A DNA stretch of 61,030 bases from Microbacterium sp. 2FI (GTDB lineage: Bacteria; Actinomycetota; Actinomycetes; Actinomycetales; Microbacteriaceae). Both the position numbers and the translations under genes were made by a program. The stretch spans positions 1-61,030 of the forward strand of contig NZ_SCMR01000024.1 in NCBI RefSeq assembly GCF_005502885.1. The letters are read 5' to 3'. Positions 23,667 through 31,770 of the stretch are shown here, piece by piece; positions within the stretch are counted from its first letter, which is position 1; each line of letters starts with the position of its first letter. The notes below the pieces were generated by a model. That model searched no databases and had not been told where the DNA came from. It was given only the letters and a program-made list of their open reading frames with translations.

Positions 23667-24875
23667 ATGACCGATCCAGCGAAACCCACCGCGGATGCGG
23701 CCTCCGCCGACGCGCCGGTGACCGCCTCCACCGCAACGGTGCGCACGAAGCGGCGCGTGCCGTTCTGGGACAACGCGCGCTTCGCCTGCATTGTGCTCGT
23801 CGTCCTGGGACACTCGGTGCAGCGGCTCACGTACGACTCCGACATCGCGCTCGGCCTGTACCTGCTCGTGTACGCGTTCCACATGCCGGCGTTCGCGATC
23901 ATCTCGGGCTACTTCTCGAAGTCGGATTCGCCGAACCGCCGGCAGATGGCCCGCGTCATCACCGACATCCTGGTGCCGTACGTGATATTCGAGGGACTGT
24001 GGACCCTCACGAAGCTGCTCGTGGAGGGACAGGCGAACCCTAATCTCACCGAGCCCTCGTGGACGCTGTGGTTCCTGCTCGCCCTGGGCATCTTCCGACT
24101 CGTGCTCCCCTATCTCGCCCTGCTGCGCTGGCCGCTGCTGTGGACCGTCGCCATCTCGGTCGGGGCGGGATACCTGCCCAACATCGACTCGACGTTCTCG
24201 CTCTCGCGGACGCTCGGACTCCTGCCCTTCTTCGCTCTCGGCTGGTGGCTGAACGAGCACGACGTCGTGGCGCGGATCGGGCTCCTCCGCGATCGCGCAT
24301 GGTGGGTGTTCGCGGGCGCGCTCGGCGTCTTCGCGGTCGCCGGCTGGGCCGCCTGGTTCTTCGTCGACGGCTGGCGCGACATGAACCTGCGCGAATGGCT
24401 CTTCTACGACGACAATTACGCGGCGCTCGGCGGCACGCAGTGGTGGGCAGGCGGCGTGCGCCTGGTGCTCATGGGCACAGCCATCGTGCTCAGCCTCGCG
24501 TTCTTCGCCCTCGTCCCCCGCCGCACGCATTTCTGGACCCACTTCGGCCAGTACACGATGTACGTGTACCTGCTGCACTCGTTCGTGCTCTACCCGTTCC
24601 GCGAGTCGGGTGTACTGCGCGACCTCGACCCCACCTGGCTGTGGCTGCCGATCGTCGTCGTCGCATCCGTGCTGATTGCGCTCGGACTTGCGACCAAGCC
24701 CGTGCGGTGGCTGTTCCGCCCGCTCGTCGAGCCACGCCCGCGGTGGCTCTTCGCCGACCCGACGCTCGCCGAGCGCGAGGGCCGACGCAGCGACCCGACC
24801 GGGTCACGTCGCCCGCGCGAAGCCCAGCGGATGCCGCGCACACCTCGCCCGCCCGACCCGCGCCAGAACGGCTGA
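23667..24875 (+). CDS. Acyltransferase 3 family membrane protein
   Basis: 402 residues, about ten transmembrane helices. WDNARFACIVLVVLGHSVQR near residues 34-53 carries the conserved His of membrane O-acyltransferases, and PAFAIISGYFSK follows. The C-terminal 50 residues are a basic, Pro/Arg-rich cytoplasmic tail. Probably acetylates a surface polysaccharide or glycolipid; the acceptor is unknown. Resembles the fucose 4-O-acetylase-like subgroup. Confidence 0.85.
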   Translation: MTDPAKPTADAASADAPVTASTATVRTKRRVPFWDNARFACIVLVVLGHSVQRLTYDSDIALGLYLLVYAFHMPAFAIISGYFSKSDSPNRRQMARVITDILVPYVIFEGLWTLTKLLVEGQANPNLTEPSWTLWFLLALGIFRLVLPYLALLRWPLLWTVAISVGAGYLPNIDSTFSLSRTLGLLPFFALGWWLNEHDVVARIGLLRDRAWWVFAGALGVFAVAGWAAWFFVDGWRDMNLREWLFYDDNYAALGGTQWWAGGVRLVLMGTAIVLSLAFFALVPRRTHFWTHFGQYTMYVYLLHSFVLYPFRESGVLRDLDPTWLWLPIVVVASVLIALGLATKPVRWLFRPLVEPRPRWLFADPTLAEREGRRSDPTGSRRPREAQRMPRTPRPPDPRQNG

Positions 24876-24885
24876 CGCTGCAGAG

Positions 24886-25740
24886 TCAGCGCCCCTGCCG
24901 CGGCGAGGGGAACTGGGTGCGCAGGACGAGCTCGAACGCCCGCTCGGGCAGCACGCGCCGGAGCGACAGCATGAGCGCCGCCGACGGCGCGACCCGGTAG
25001 CGGGCACGCGGTCGGCGGGCCTCCGCCGCCCGTACGACACGCTCGGCGACGTCGCTGGGCGAGCACGCCAGCCGTGCCTGCGGACTCGTGTCCCAATTCC
25101 GCGTCATCTCGGCGATGCGCTCGTTGAAGTCGGCGAGCGCGCCGTCGGCCGAGGCCGCATCACTGCGTCCCGCCGCGGTATGGCCGAATCCCGTCGTCAC
25201 CATTCCCGGCGCGATGAGCGACACCCCGATGCCGAGGGGGCGGAGCTCATACCGCAGGGCGTCGGTGAGCGCCTCCATCGCATGCTTGGTCGCGGCATAC
25301 GAGCCCATGCCGGGCATCATCCAGCGCCCGTTCATCGACCCCATGCTCACGATCCGCCCCCAGCGCTGCGCCCGCATGCCGGGGAGCGCGAGCTGCGTCA
25401 TGCTCAGCATCGCGAAGACGTTCGTCTCGAACATCCGCGCGACGTGGTCGACGGGAAGAGTCGCAGTGGCACCGAGCTCGCTGACACCGGCGTTGTTGAC
25501 GAGCACCCCGACTGCACCTTCCGACCGCACCACGGTCTCGACCGCGGCGACGCGCGAGGACTCGTCCGTCACATCGAGCGCGAGCGTTCGGCATCCGCTC
25601 GCCTCGAGGTCGGCGATCGCCTCGACCCGCCGGGCCGTCGCGTAGACGGTCCAGCCTCGACGGGCGAAGAGCCTCGCCGTCTCGCGGCCGATGCCCGTCG
25701 AGCACCCCGTCACAAGCACTGCTCGGGATATACGCGTCAT
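24886..25740 (-). CDS. SDR family oxidoreductase
   Basis: 284 residues. VLVTGCSTGIGRETARLF nucleotide loop, NNAGV, a Ser in VSMGSMNG and the catalytic YAATKHAM. The start MTRISRAVLVTG is conventional. Similar to retinol-dehydrogenase-like actinobacterial SDRs, but the substrate cannot be read from sequence. Convergent with the acyltransferase gene (10-nt gap, weak GCTGAC/GTCAGC hairpin at 24871-24890). Confidence 0.9.
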   Translation of the reverse strand: MTRISRAVLVTGCSTGIGRETARLFARRGWTVYATARRVEAIADLEASGCRTLALDVTDESSRVAAVETVVRSEGAVGVLVNNAGVSELGATATLPVDHVARMFETNVFAMLSMTQLALPGMRAQRWGRIVSMGSMNGRWMMPGMGSYAATKHAMEALTDALRYELRPLGIGVSLIAPGMVTTGFGHTAAGRSDAASADGALADFNERIAEMTRNWDTSPQARLACSPSDVAERVVRAAEARRPRARYRVAPSAALMLSLRRVLPERAFELVLRTQFPSPRQGR

Positions 25741-25841
25741 GGACTACCTGTACCGGGCAGGCGCCCCCGGCGCAACGGCAGGCGCCTCGAGCGCGCCGGT
25801 AACCCGATGCAACAAACGGGTGGGATGCCGCGGCATCCGCC

Positions 25842-25847
25842 TATCGT
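25842..25847 (+). promoter_or_regulatory. -10 element TATCGT of the 2-oxoglutarate oxygenase gene
   Basis: TATCGT ends 6 nt before ATG 25854. A GGATGCC/GGCATCC palindrome sits just upstream. Confidence 0.5.
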
Positions 25848-25853
25848 CGGGTC

Positions 25854-26876
25854 ATGACCGACCTGAACCTGCCGATCCTCGACCTGTCCCGGCTCGATGA
25901 CGGCCCCGCCGCCGCCGCCGGCTTCCGCGACGACCTGCGAGCGGCGACCCACGAGGTCGGGTTCTTCTACCTCACCGGCACGGGTGTCCCGCCCGAGCTC
26001 GAGGCACGGCTGCATCGAGCCGCCCGCGACTTCTTCGCGCTGCCCGAGGCCGACAAGCTCGAGATCGAGAACGTCAAGAGCCCGCACTTCCGCGGCTACA
26101 CGCGTGTCGGCGGCGAGCGCACGCAGGGCCGGATCGACTGGCGCGAGCAGATCGACATCGGCCCCGAGCGGGCTGCGATCGACGACGCCGCCGCACCCGA
26201 CTGGGCTCGACTGATCGGACCGAACCTGTGGCCTTCGGCCCAGCCCGAGCTGCGCGAGGTGGCCGAGGAGTGGGTCGAGCATCTGTCGGGAGTCTCGCGC
26301 AAGCTGCTGCGGGCGTGGGCGCTCGCCCTCGGCGCGCCCGAGTCGTACTTCGACGAGCACTTCGGCGAACCGCAGACGCTGCTGAAGATCGTGCGCTACC
26401 CCGGCAAAGACGATCCGACCCCGCAGCAGGGCGTGGGGGCGCACAAGGATTCCGGCGTGCTGACGCTGCTGTGGGTGGAACCCGGCAAGGGTGGGCTCCA
26501 GGTGCAGCGCGACGGCACGTGGGTCGATGCTCCCCCGGTGCCGGGCGCCTTCGTCGTCAACATCGGCGAGCTCCTCGAGCACGCGACCCAGGGCTACCTG
26601 ACGGCCACCAACCACCGTGTGGTGTCGCCACAGGCACCCGGGGACCGCATCTCGATCCCGTTCTTCTTCAACCCCGCGCTCGATGCGCAGTTCCCGACGA
26701 TCGATCTGCCGGCCGAGCTCGCCGCGGGCGCTCGCGGAGTCACGCAGGACCCTTCGAACCCGATCCACGCACTTCACGGCGAGAACGCGCTGAAGTCGCG
26801 CCTGCGCGCGCACCCCGACGTCGCCGAGATCTGGCACGCCGACCTGCTGGCGGCGCGGGCGTCGGCATCCGCCTGA
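25854..26876 (+). CDS. 2-oxoglutarate/Fe(II)-dependent oxygenase, isopenicillin N synthase family
   Basis: 340 residues. The N-terminal DIOX_N domain (HEVGFFYLTGTGVPP) is followed by the double-stranded beta-helix. Iron ligands are His and Asp in GAHKDSGVLTLLW (about residues 198-200) and a distal His in ATNHRVVSP; DRISIPFFF gives the RxS motif for 2-oxoglutarate. It hydroxylates or oxidises an unknown small molecule. The gene stands alone behind a leaderless promoter and ends at a strong terminator. Confidence 0.9.
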   Translation: MTDLNLPILDLSRLDDGPAAAAGFRDDLRAATHEVGFFYLTGTGVPPELEARLHRAARDFFALPEADKLEIENVKSPHFRGYTRVGGERTQGRIDWREQIDIGPERAAIDDAAAPDWARLIGPNLWPSAQPELREVAEEWVEHLSGVSRKLLRAWALALGAPESYFDEHFGEPQTLLKIVRYPGKDDPTPQQGVGAHKDSGVLTLLWVEPGKGGLQVQRDGTWVDAPPVPGAFVVNIGELLEHATQGYLTATNHRVVSPQAPGDRISIPFFFNPALDAQFPTIDLPAELAAGARGVTQDPSNPIHALHGENALKSRLRAHPDVAEIWHADLLAARASASA

Positions 26877-26892
26877 CTCGACGCAGGAATGG

Positions 26893-26927
26893 GAGAAGGC
26901 CTCCCCACACCGTGGGGAGGCCTTCTC
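26893..26927. terminator. Strong bidirectional terminator
   Basis: Perfect 16-bp stem, left arm GAGAAGGCCTCCCCAC at 26893-26908, 3-nt loop, right arm 26912-26927. It separates the convergent oxygenase and rpsO genes. Confidence 0.85.
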
Positions 26928-26964
26928 AAGAAGTTCTCTGCGCGATTGAACGCTGGGTCGCTGC

Positions 26965-27234
26965 TTAGCGGCGAAGCCCAAGGCGCTCGATGAGCGAGCG
27001 GTAGCGGTTGATGTCGATGTCCTGCAGGTAACCCAGCAGGCGACGACGCTGACCGACCATGAGGAACAGACCACGACGCGAGTGGTGGTCGTGCTTGTGC
27101 TCCTTCAGGTGCTCGGTGAGGTCCTTGATGCGCTGCGTCAGCATCGCGACCTGCACCTCGGGGGATCCGGTGTCACCGGGGTGCGTCGCGTACTCTTCGA
27201 TGATCGCCTTCTTAGCGTCAGACTCGAGTGGCAT
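26965..27234 (-). CDS. rpsO: 30S ribosomal protein S15
   Basis: 89 residues, exactly the S15 size. DTGSPEVQVAMLTQRI and HHSRRGLFLMVGQRRRLL, the 16S-rRNA-binding helices, are intact, as is the RYRSLIERLGLRR end. GGAAGGGG lies upstream of ATG. pnp does not follow directly, unlike in many relatives; an oppositely oriented terminator and oxygenase gene come next. Confidence 0.98.
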   Translation of the reverse strand: MPLESDAKKAIIEEYATHPGDTGSPEVQVAMLTQRIKDLTEHLKEHKHDHHSRRGLFLMVGQRRRLLGYLQDIDINRYRSLIERLGLRR

Positions 27235-27460
27235 AGATGGGATCCCCTTCCTGGTCATTGCGCGGCGCCCGGCACCTGATGTGCGAGCTCTCTTTATCCG
27301 CGGCCGATCAAACGGCAACCTCCAGAGTCTACCAGTGGTCCGGAGCGTTGGATAATCCGGTCTGATCCGCGCAGCATCCCGAACCGTAGCCCGACGGCCG
27401 AGCATCGGCGGATTTCGGCCGTCGCATCGCCCTCGGGCCTCGCGGGTCGGATGCCGGGGC

Positions 27461-27466
27461 TAGAGT
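27461..27466 (+). promoter_or_regulatory. -10 element TAGAGT of the EamA transporter gene
   Basis: TAGAGT ends 6 nt before GTG 27473, without a ribosome site. Confidence 0.5.
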
Positions 27467-27472
27467 CGCCGC

Positions 27473-28444
27473 GTGCCTACCGAACCATCCGTCACCGCCT
27501 CTGCGCCCGCCGTCGAGGCCGCGCGCCGCACACCCTCGCCGACGCCGTCGAACGCGTCGGTCGCCGTGCAGTTCGTGCTGGCGGGCGTGGTGTGGGGCTC
27601 GAGCTTCCTCTTCATGAAGGTCGCCCTCGAGGGCATCTCCCCCGGCCAGGTGGCCTGGTCGCGCCTGGTCCTCGGCGCCCTCACCCTCGGCCTCTTCGTC
27701 GCGCTCCGGCGGGATCACCTGCCGCGAAGCCTCGCGGTATGGGCGCACATGACGGTGCTCGCGGTGTCGTTCTGCGTGCTGCCGTTCCTGCTGTTCTCAT
27801 GGGCTCAGCAGCACGTGACCTCGGGCCTCGCGAGCATCTACAACGCCACGACGCCGATCATGACGGCGGTGATGGCGGGACTCCTCTTCCGCGTCGAGAA
27901 GCTCAAGTCGCTGCAGATCGCGGGGGTGCTCGTCGGCATTCTCGGCGTCGTCGTGATCATCGGCCCGTGGCAGGGGCTCGATCTCAGCCAGAGCCTGGTC
28001 GCGCAGTTCGCGATCCTCGGCGCGACAGCCTGCTACGGCTTCAGCCTCGCGTACATGCGCAGGTTCGTGTCAGACACGGGCATGAGCGCACTGGTGTTCT
28101 CGTTCCTCAACATCGGCATCGCCGCGGCGATCATGATCGTGCTGACGCCCGTTGTGGCGTGGAGCCCCGTCTCGCTCGACCCGTGGATCATCGGCGCCGT
28201 CCTGCTGCTCGGCTGCCTCGGCACCGGGGTCGCCTACATCTGGAACCAGAACACCGTTCGCGCATGGGGGCCGACGCGTGCATCGACGGTGACCTACATC
28301 ACCCCGGTCGTCGGAGTCGCGCTCGGCGTCCTGATCCTCGGCGAGCACGTCAGCTGGAATGAGCCGGTCGGCGCACTCGTCGTCTTCCTCGGCATCCTCC
28401 TCGCGCAGGATCGGCTGCGGTTGTCGCGTCGACCGCGGGAATGA
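27473..28444 (+). CDS. EamA/DMT family permease
   Basis: 323 residues with ten predicted membrane helices in two EamA repeats. The first repeat opens VVWGSSFLFMKVAL and ends with the SGLASIYNATTPIMTA segment; the second ends with TRASTVTYITPVVGVALG. Drug/metabolite exporter-type protein; the cargo is unknown. GTG start supported by the -10 element. Followed by a strong terminator. Confidence 0.9.
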   Translation: MPTEPSVTASAPAVEAARRTPSPTPSNASVAVQFVLAGVVWGSSFLFMKVALEGISPGQVAWSRLVLGALTLGLFVALRRDHLPRSLAVWAHMTVLAVSFCVLPFLLFSWAQQHVTSGLASIYNATTPIMTAVMAGLLFRVEKLKSLQIAGVLVGILGVVVIIGPWQGLDLSQSLVAQFAILGATACYGFSLAYMRRFVSDTGMSALVFSFLNIGIAAAIMIVLTPVVAWSPVSLDPWIIGAVLLLGCLGTGVAYIWNQNTVRAWGPTRASTVTYITPVVGVALGVLILGEHVSWNEPVGALVVFLGILLAQDRLRLSRRPRE

Positions 28445-28448
28445 CGAA

Positions 28449-28484
28449 GGGGACGGATGCCGCGGTGAAGCGGCATCCGTCCCC
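28449..28484. terminator. Bidirectional terminator
   Basis: 15-bp perfect stem GGGGACGGATGCCGC with its complement, 6-nt loop GGTGAA, between the convergent EamA and YceI genes. Confidence 0.8.
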
Positions 28485-28495
28485 TCGTCGTGCTG

Positions 28496-29059
28496 TCAGT
28501 CCTGCTGCAGCGCGCCCTGGAGGTCCAGGGTGATGGTGATGTCCTTGCCCACGAGCACGCCGCCGGTCTCGAGCGCCGCGTTCCACGTGAGCCCGAACTC
28601 TTCGCGGTTCACGACGGTCTTCGCGGTCGCGCCGGCCTTGTAGTTGCCCCACGGGTCGACGCCGAAGCCGCCGAACTCGAAGTCGAAGGTCACGGGCTTG
28701 GTGATGCCGCGGATCGTGAGGTCGCCGTCGACGAGGAAGTCGCCGTTCTCGACGCGCGCGCCGGTCGAGCGGAACTCCATGGTCGGGTGGTTCTCGACGT
28801 CGAAGAAATCACCCGAGCGCAGGTGGGTGTCGCGCCCCTCGTCCTTGGTGTCGACCGAGGCGACGTCGACCGAAGCCTCGACGGTCGCGTCGAGCGGGTT
28901 CTCGGGGGCGACCAGCGTCGCACTCTTCATGCCGAACGTGCCGCGCACCTTCGAGATCATCATGTGGCGGACGCTGAACGTGACCTCGCTGTGCGAGGGG
29001 TCGAGAATCCAGGTCCCCGCCTTGTAGCCCGGAACGTCGATCGTCGTGGTGTCGGTCAT
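28496..29059 (-). CDS. YceI family lipid-binding-like protein
   Basis: 187 residues, no signal peptide. WILDPSHSEVTFSVRHMM is the diagnostic YceI N-terminus, followed by the lipocalin-like beta barrel (DGDLTIRGITKPVTFDFEF). Related proteins bind isoprenoid chains; the ligand here is unknown. ATG 29059 chosen over ATG 29065 because AAGGA is 5 nt upstream. Monocistronic. Confidence 0.92.
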   Translation of the reverse strand: MTDTTTIDVPGYKAGTWILDPSHSEVTFSVRHMMISKVRGTFGMKSATLVAPENPLDATVEASVDVASVDTKDEGRDTHLRSGDFFDVENHPTMEFRSTGARVENGDFLVDGDLTIRGITKPVTFDFEFGGFGVDPWGNYKAGATAKTVVNREEFGLTWNAALETGGVLVGKDITITLDLQGALQQD

Positions 29060-29178
29060 GCTCATCCTTCGTGTCGGTGGTCTCGCCGCGGACGGCGAGT
29101 GGCATACCGGGTCCAACACGAGGTGCGACAGAGTCTATTCCCTTGAATGGAAAATACTTCACCACGGATGCCGATGAC

Positions 29179-30129
29179 TCACGCGGCGATGGTTCGACGC
29201 ACCCGACCGGGAGTCTCGCCCGTCGTGCGCGCGAACGCTCGACTGAAGGCCGCTTCCGACCCGTAGCCGTGGGCGGCGGCGACCGCGGCGACGCTGCGGC
29301 CCTGCGTCAGCATCCCGTGGGCCGACCGCATGCGCGCCGTCGTGACGTACGCCATCGCCGGCATGCCGACGACCGACGTGAAGCGCGCCGCGAACCCCGA
29401 GCGCGACATCGCAGCGCGGCGGGCGAGCCCTTCCAGCGTCCACGGGTGTCCGGGGTCGCGGTGGATCGCCGCGATCGCAGAACCCACCTGCGGATCCCGC
29501 AGCGCCGCGAGCCAGCCGCTCGCCGATTCGGGCTGATCCGCGAGCCACGCGCGCACGGTTTCGACCACGAGGACGTCGGCGAGCCGAGTCGCGACCGCCT
29601 CGCCGCCCGGCCGAGGGTCGCGCAGCTCGCCCGCGAGCAGCGGCACGAGCGCCGCCATGACGGGATGCCGGGCCGACTCGACATGCACGACCGGGGGAAG
29701 CACCGCGAGCATGTCGTGCACCGCGGGCGAATCGAAGGCGACCACGCCGCACAGCATCGCCAGCGGCGCCTCCGCGTCGATGGGTCCGAGGCGCAGCACC
29801 GAGAACGCCTCGCCCAGCATCGTCTGCGGCAGCAGGTCGGCGCGGCCGAGCAGGCGGGCGCCGGGTGCGGTCGCGACACGGTGGCCGATCCCGCGCGGCA
29901 CGAGAGCGAGCGCGCCGGCGTCGAGCCGGTGCGGCTCCTCCCCGTCCACCTCGAGATGGGCCGTACCTCGGGCGACGATGTGGAAGCTCAGCGTGTCGGC
30001 GAACTGCGGCATCGCGACCGCGGCGTCGCCGGCGACCTCGGTCCACGAGTAGAACGCGCCGCGCATGCGCAACTGATAGAGGGCGTCGGTCAGCGCATCG
30101 GAGTGCTCCCACGGCATCGGGGTGCTCAT
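29179..30129 (-). CDS. AraC family transcriptional regulator
   Basis: 316 residues. N-terminal cupin-type sensor domain (FADTLSFHIVARGTAHLEV, LVPRGIGHRV) and C-terminal double helix-turn-helix (WTLEGLARRAAMSRSGFAARF, then AVAAAHGYGSEAAFSRAF) ending TPGRVRR. AGGAG lies 5 nt before ATG. Divergent from an NAD(P)-binding protein gene with a shared 99-bp control region that carries two copies of a 12-bp direct repeat, so it likely controls that neighbour. Confidence 0.9.
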   Translation of the reverse strand: MSTPMPWEHSDALTDALYQLRMRGAFYSWTEVAGDAAVAMPQFADTLSFHIVARGTAHLEVDGEEPHRLDAGALALVPRGIGHRVATAPGARLLGRADLLPQTMLGEAFSVLRLGPIDAEAPLAMLCGVVAFDSPAVHDMLAVLPPVVHVESARHPVMAALVPLLAGELRDPRPGGEAVATRLADVLVVETVRAWLADQPESASGWLAALRDPQVGSAIAAIHRDPGHPWTLEGLARRAAMSRSGFAARFTSVVGMPAMAYVTTARMRSAHGMLTQGRSVAAVAAAHGYGSEAAFSRAFARTTGETPGRVRRTIAA

Positions 30130-30139
30130 CGGACTCCTG

Positions 30140-30179
30140 GACGATCGATCAATGATTGCGTACCGCTGACGATAGATCA
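30140..30179. promoter_or_regulatory. Direct repeats in AraC/NAD(P)-binding divergent region
   Basis: GACGATCGATCA (30140-30151) and GACGATAGATCA (30168-30179) match at 11 of 12 bases, 28 bp apart start to start. Direct repeats are the usual form of AraC-family operators. Confidence 0.4.
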
Positions 30180-30228
30180 TCCAGAGCACGGATGCCAGAG
30201 TCGGGATCACCAACGAACGGAGACTCCC

Positions 30229-30876
30229 ATGAACATCCTCGTGATCGGCGCCACGGGCGGATCAGGCCGTGCCGTGTGCGACGCCCTGCTCGAACGCGGA
30301 CACCGCGTCACCGCTCTCGCCCGGCGAGCGTCGCGGCTCGATCCGCGAACCGGACTCGAACGCGTCGACGGCGATGCGACCGACCGCGCGACGCTCGACC
30401 CGGTGATCCCCGGGCACGACGCGATCATCGTCACTCTCGGCATCTCAGAGCCGCCGCTGCGCGTTCGGCTGCGCGGCGCGCAGGGCACGCCCGACGATGT
30501 GCGATCCCGTGCCACCACCGAGATCATCAGGGCGGCGCGTCGATTCGGCGTACGGCGCGTGATCGTGCAGTCCTCCTACGGCGTCGGTCCGACGCGCAAT
30601 CTGCTGAGCGTCATCGATCGCGCACTGTTCGCGCTCATGATCAAGCCCCAGATCTTCGACTCGGAACTGCAGGAGAGCCTCGTACGCGGGTCTGAGCTCG
30701 ATTGGACGATCGTGCAGCCGGTCTACCTCACCGACGACGAGTCGGATGAGCGCTTCATCTCCACCGACGGCAGCACGCGGCAGCGTCGGGTCGCCCGGCG
30801 CGGTGTCGCACGCGTGCACGCAGACCTCGTCGAGCAGCAGACGATGATCGGCGAGACCGTCTCGGTGTCGGGCTGA
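30229..30876 (+). CDS. NAD(P)H-binding (NmrA/SDR-a like) protein
   Basis: 215 residues starting MNILVIGATGGSGRAVCDALL with a GxxGxxG dinucleotide loop. VIVQSSYGVGPTR and LDWTIVQPVYLTDD match the NAD(P)H-binding family of flavin-reductase-like atypical SDRs lacking a clear YxxxK. Divergent from the AraC regulator, which probably controls it. Ends at a perfect palindromic terminator. Confidence 0.85.
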   Translation: MNILVIGATGGSGRAVCDALLERGHRVTALARRASRLDPRTGLERVDGDATDRATLDPVIPGHDAIIVTLGISEPPLRVRLRGAQGTPDDVRSRATTEIIRAARRFGVRRVIVQSSYGVGPTRNLLSVIDRALFALMIKPQIFDSELQESLVRGSELDWTIVQPVYLTDDESDERFISTDGSTRQRRVARRGVARVHADLVEQQTMIGETVSVSG

Positions 30877-30891
30877 GTGAGACGAAAGAGT

Positions 30892-30923
30892 GAGGGGACG
30901 GATGCCGCGGCATCCGTCCCCTC
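30892..30923. terminator. Perfect 32-bp palindromic terminator
   Basis: Each half is 16 bp (GAGGGGACGGATGCCG and complement) with no spacer, between the convergent NAD(P)-binding and FKBP genes. Confidence 0.8.
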
Positions 30924-30943
30924 CGTGAGTCTCGTGCGGCGGA

Positions 30944-31312
30944 TCAGCCGACCGAGATGAGGTCGATGATGAAGACGAGGGTCTTCCCGCCGAGGAAGTG
31001 TCCGCCTGCGGGGCCGTAGGCCAGATGCGGCGGGATCACGAGTTCGCGACGACCGCCGACCTTCATGCCCGGGATGCCGTCCTGCCACCCCTGGATGAGG
31101 CCGCGAAGCGGGAACTGGATGCTCTCGCCGCGGTTCCACGAGGAGTCGAACTCCTCGCCCGACTCGTACTCGACGCCGGCATAGTGAACGGTGACGGTGT
31201 CGCCGGGCTTCGCCTCGGCGCCGTCGCCCACGATGATGTCGCGGATGACGAGGTCGGTGGGCGCGGGGCCCTCGGGTGCGTCGAACTCAGGCTTGGTGCG
31301 GTCGTCAGTCAT
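30944..31312 (-). CDS. FKBP-type peptidyl-prolyl cis-trans isomerase
   Basis: 122 residues, single FKBP domain, cytoplasmic. VTVHYAGVEYESGEEFDSS, FPLRGLIQGWQDGIPGMKVG and LAYGPAGGHFLGG follow the FKBP12 pattern. Most pocket aromatics are kept, but the usual Tyr/Phe of the 80s loop region reads Gly-His, so activity may be modest. ATG 31312 gives the natural N-terminus; a longer frame upstream is not supported. Confidence 0.92.
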   Translation of the reverse strand: MTDDRTKPEFDAPEGPAPTDLVIRDIIVGDGAEAKPGDTVTVHYAGVEYESGEEFDSSWNRGESIQFPLRGLIQGWQDGIPGMKVGGRRELVIPPHLAYGPAGGHFLGGKTLVFIIDLISVG

Positions 31313-31363
31313 GCATCCATCCAAGCACGACCCGGGCTCCACGGCACCCCGGAGCCCCGGCCC

Positions 31364-31393
31364 TTGACAGGTCGTCCGCCCCCCAGGCATGCT
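31364..31393 (+). promoter_or_regulatory. Consensus-like promoter in FKBP upstream region
   Basis: TTGACA (31364-31369), 18-nt spacer, CATGCT (31388-31393). It points away from FKBP, into a region with no plus-strand gene but a strong hairpin. Confidence 0.4.
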
Positions 31394-31399
31394 GAAACC

Positions 31400-31465
31400 A
31401 GGTCAACTCAGCGCTCGGTTGTTCGCAGGCATCGCCGCGACACCGAGCGCTGAGTCTTTGCCTCG
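31400..31465 (+). ncRNA. Candidate small RNA with long-stem hairpin
   Basis: Predicted start near 31400 from the TTGACA/CATGCT pair. Arms ACTCAGCGCTCGGT (31406-31419) and ACCGAGCGCTGAGT (31442-31455) form a perfect 14-bp stem with a 22-nt loop, followed by TCTTTG. No ORF of note. It could instead be the terminator of the small gene at 31522-31704 read on the minus strand. Confidence 0.3.
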
Positions 31466-31521
31466 ATGTCGGCACGGGCACCGTCACCCACCGTCCTGAC
31501 CCGAGCGGATCGACCCGCTTC

Positions 31522-31704
31522 TCAGTCGGCCATGCCGCAGCGCACCCAATGCTGAACGCACCAGATCACGTTGTACAGGTTGAACGGCGCGACGTCGTAG
31601 GTGTCCCACCGCTGACCGACGTGGGCGGTCCAGCCGGGGATACGGCCGCAGCAGATGCGGTGGCCGAACAGGCGGAACAGGGTGTCGCAGAGCATGCCAC
31701 GCAT
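31522..31704 (-). CDS. Small Cys/Trp-rich protein, unknown function
   Basis: 60 residues starting MRGMLCDTLFRLFGHRICCG. Five Cys (one CC pair), four Trp and several His, a composition unlike a random shadow of this genome. Third codon positions are overwhelmingly G or C, which supports real coding. No signal peptide or clear membrane helix; the Cys/His content suggests metal binding or redox. AGAGGA lies about 9 nt before ATG. A leaderless six-codon ORF sits 39 nt upstream. No family recognised. Confidence 0.6.
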   Translation of the reverse strand: MRGMLCDTLFRLFGHRICCGRIPGWTAHVGQRWDTYDVAPFNLYNVIWCVQHWVRCGMAD

Positions 31705-31743
31705 GGAGGTAGTCCTCTCAAAGGTCGCCGCCCCTGGACGGGG

Positions 31744-31764
31744 CTAGCGTTGGCTGCTGCTCAT
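31744..31764 (-). CDS. Candidate leaderless mini-ORF (leader peptide) MSSSQR
   Basis: ATG 31764 is 6 nt from a TATGGT -10 element (31776-31771), the same geometry as confirmed-looking leaderless genes in the window. Six codons (Met, Ser x3, Gln, Arg) then TAG, ending 39 nt before the Cys/Trp-rich gene. A regulatory upstream ORF is possible. Confidence 0.35.
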   Translation of the reverse strand: MSSSQR

Positions 31765-31770
31765 GCCTCG

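Noticed and set aside
31745..31763. Plus-strand TAGCGT followed by an ATG as another leaderless gene
   Set aside because: The gap to ATG is 12 nt and the frame ends after six codons; the minus-strand signal in the same place is better formed.
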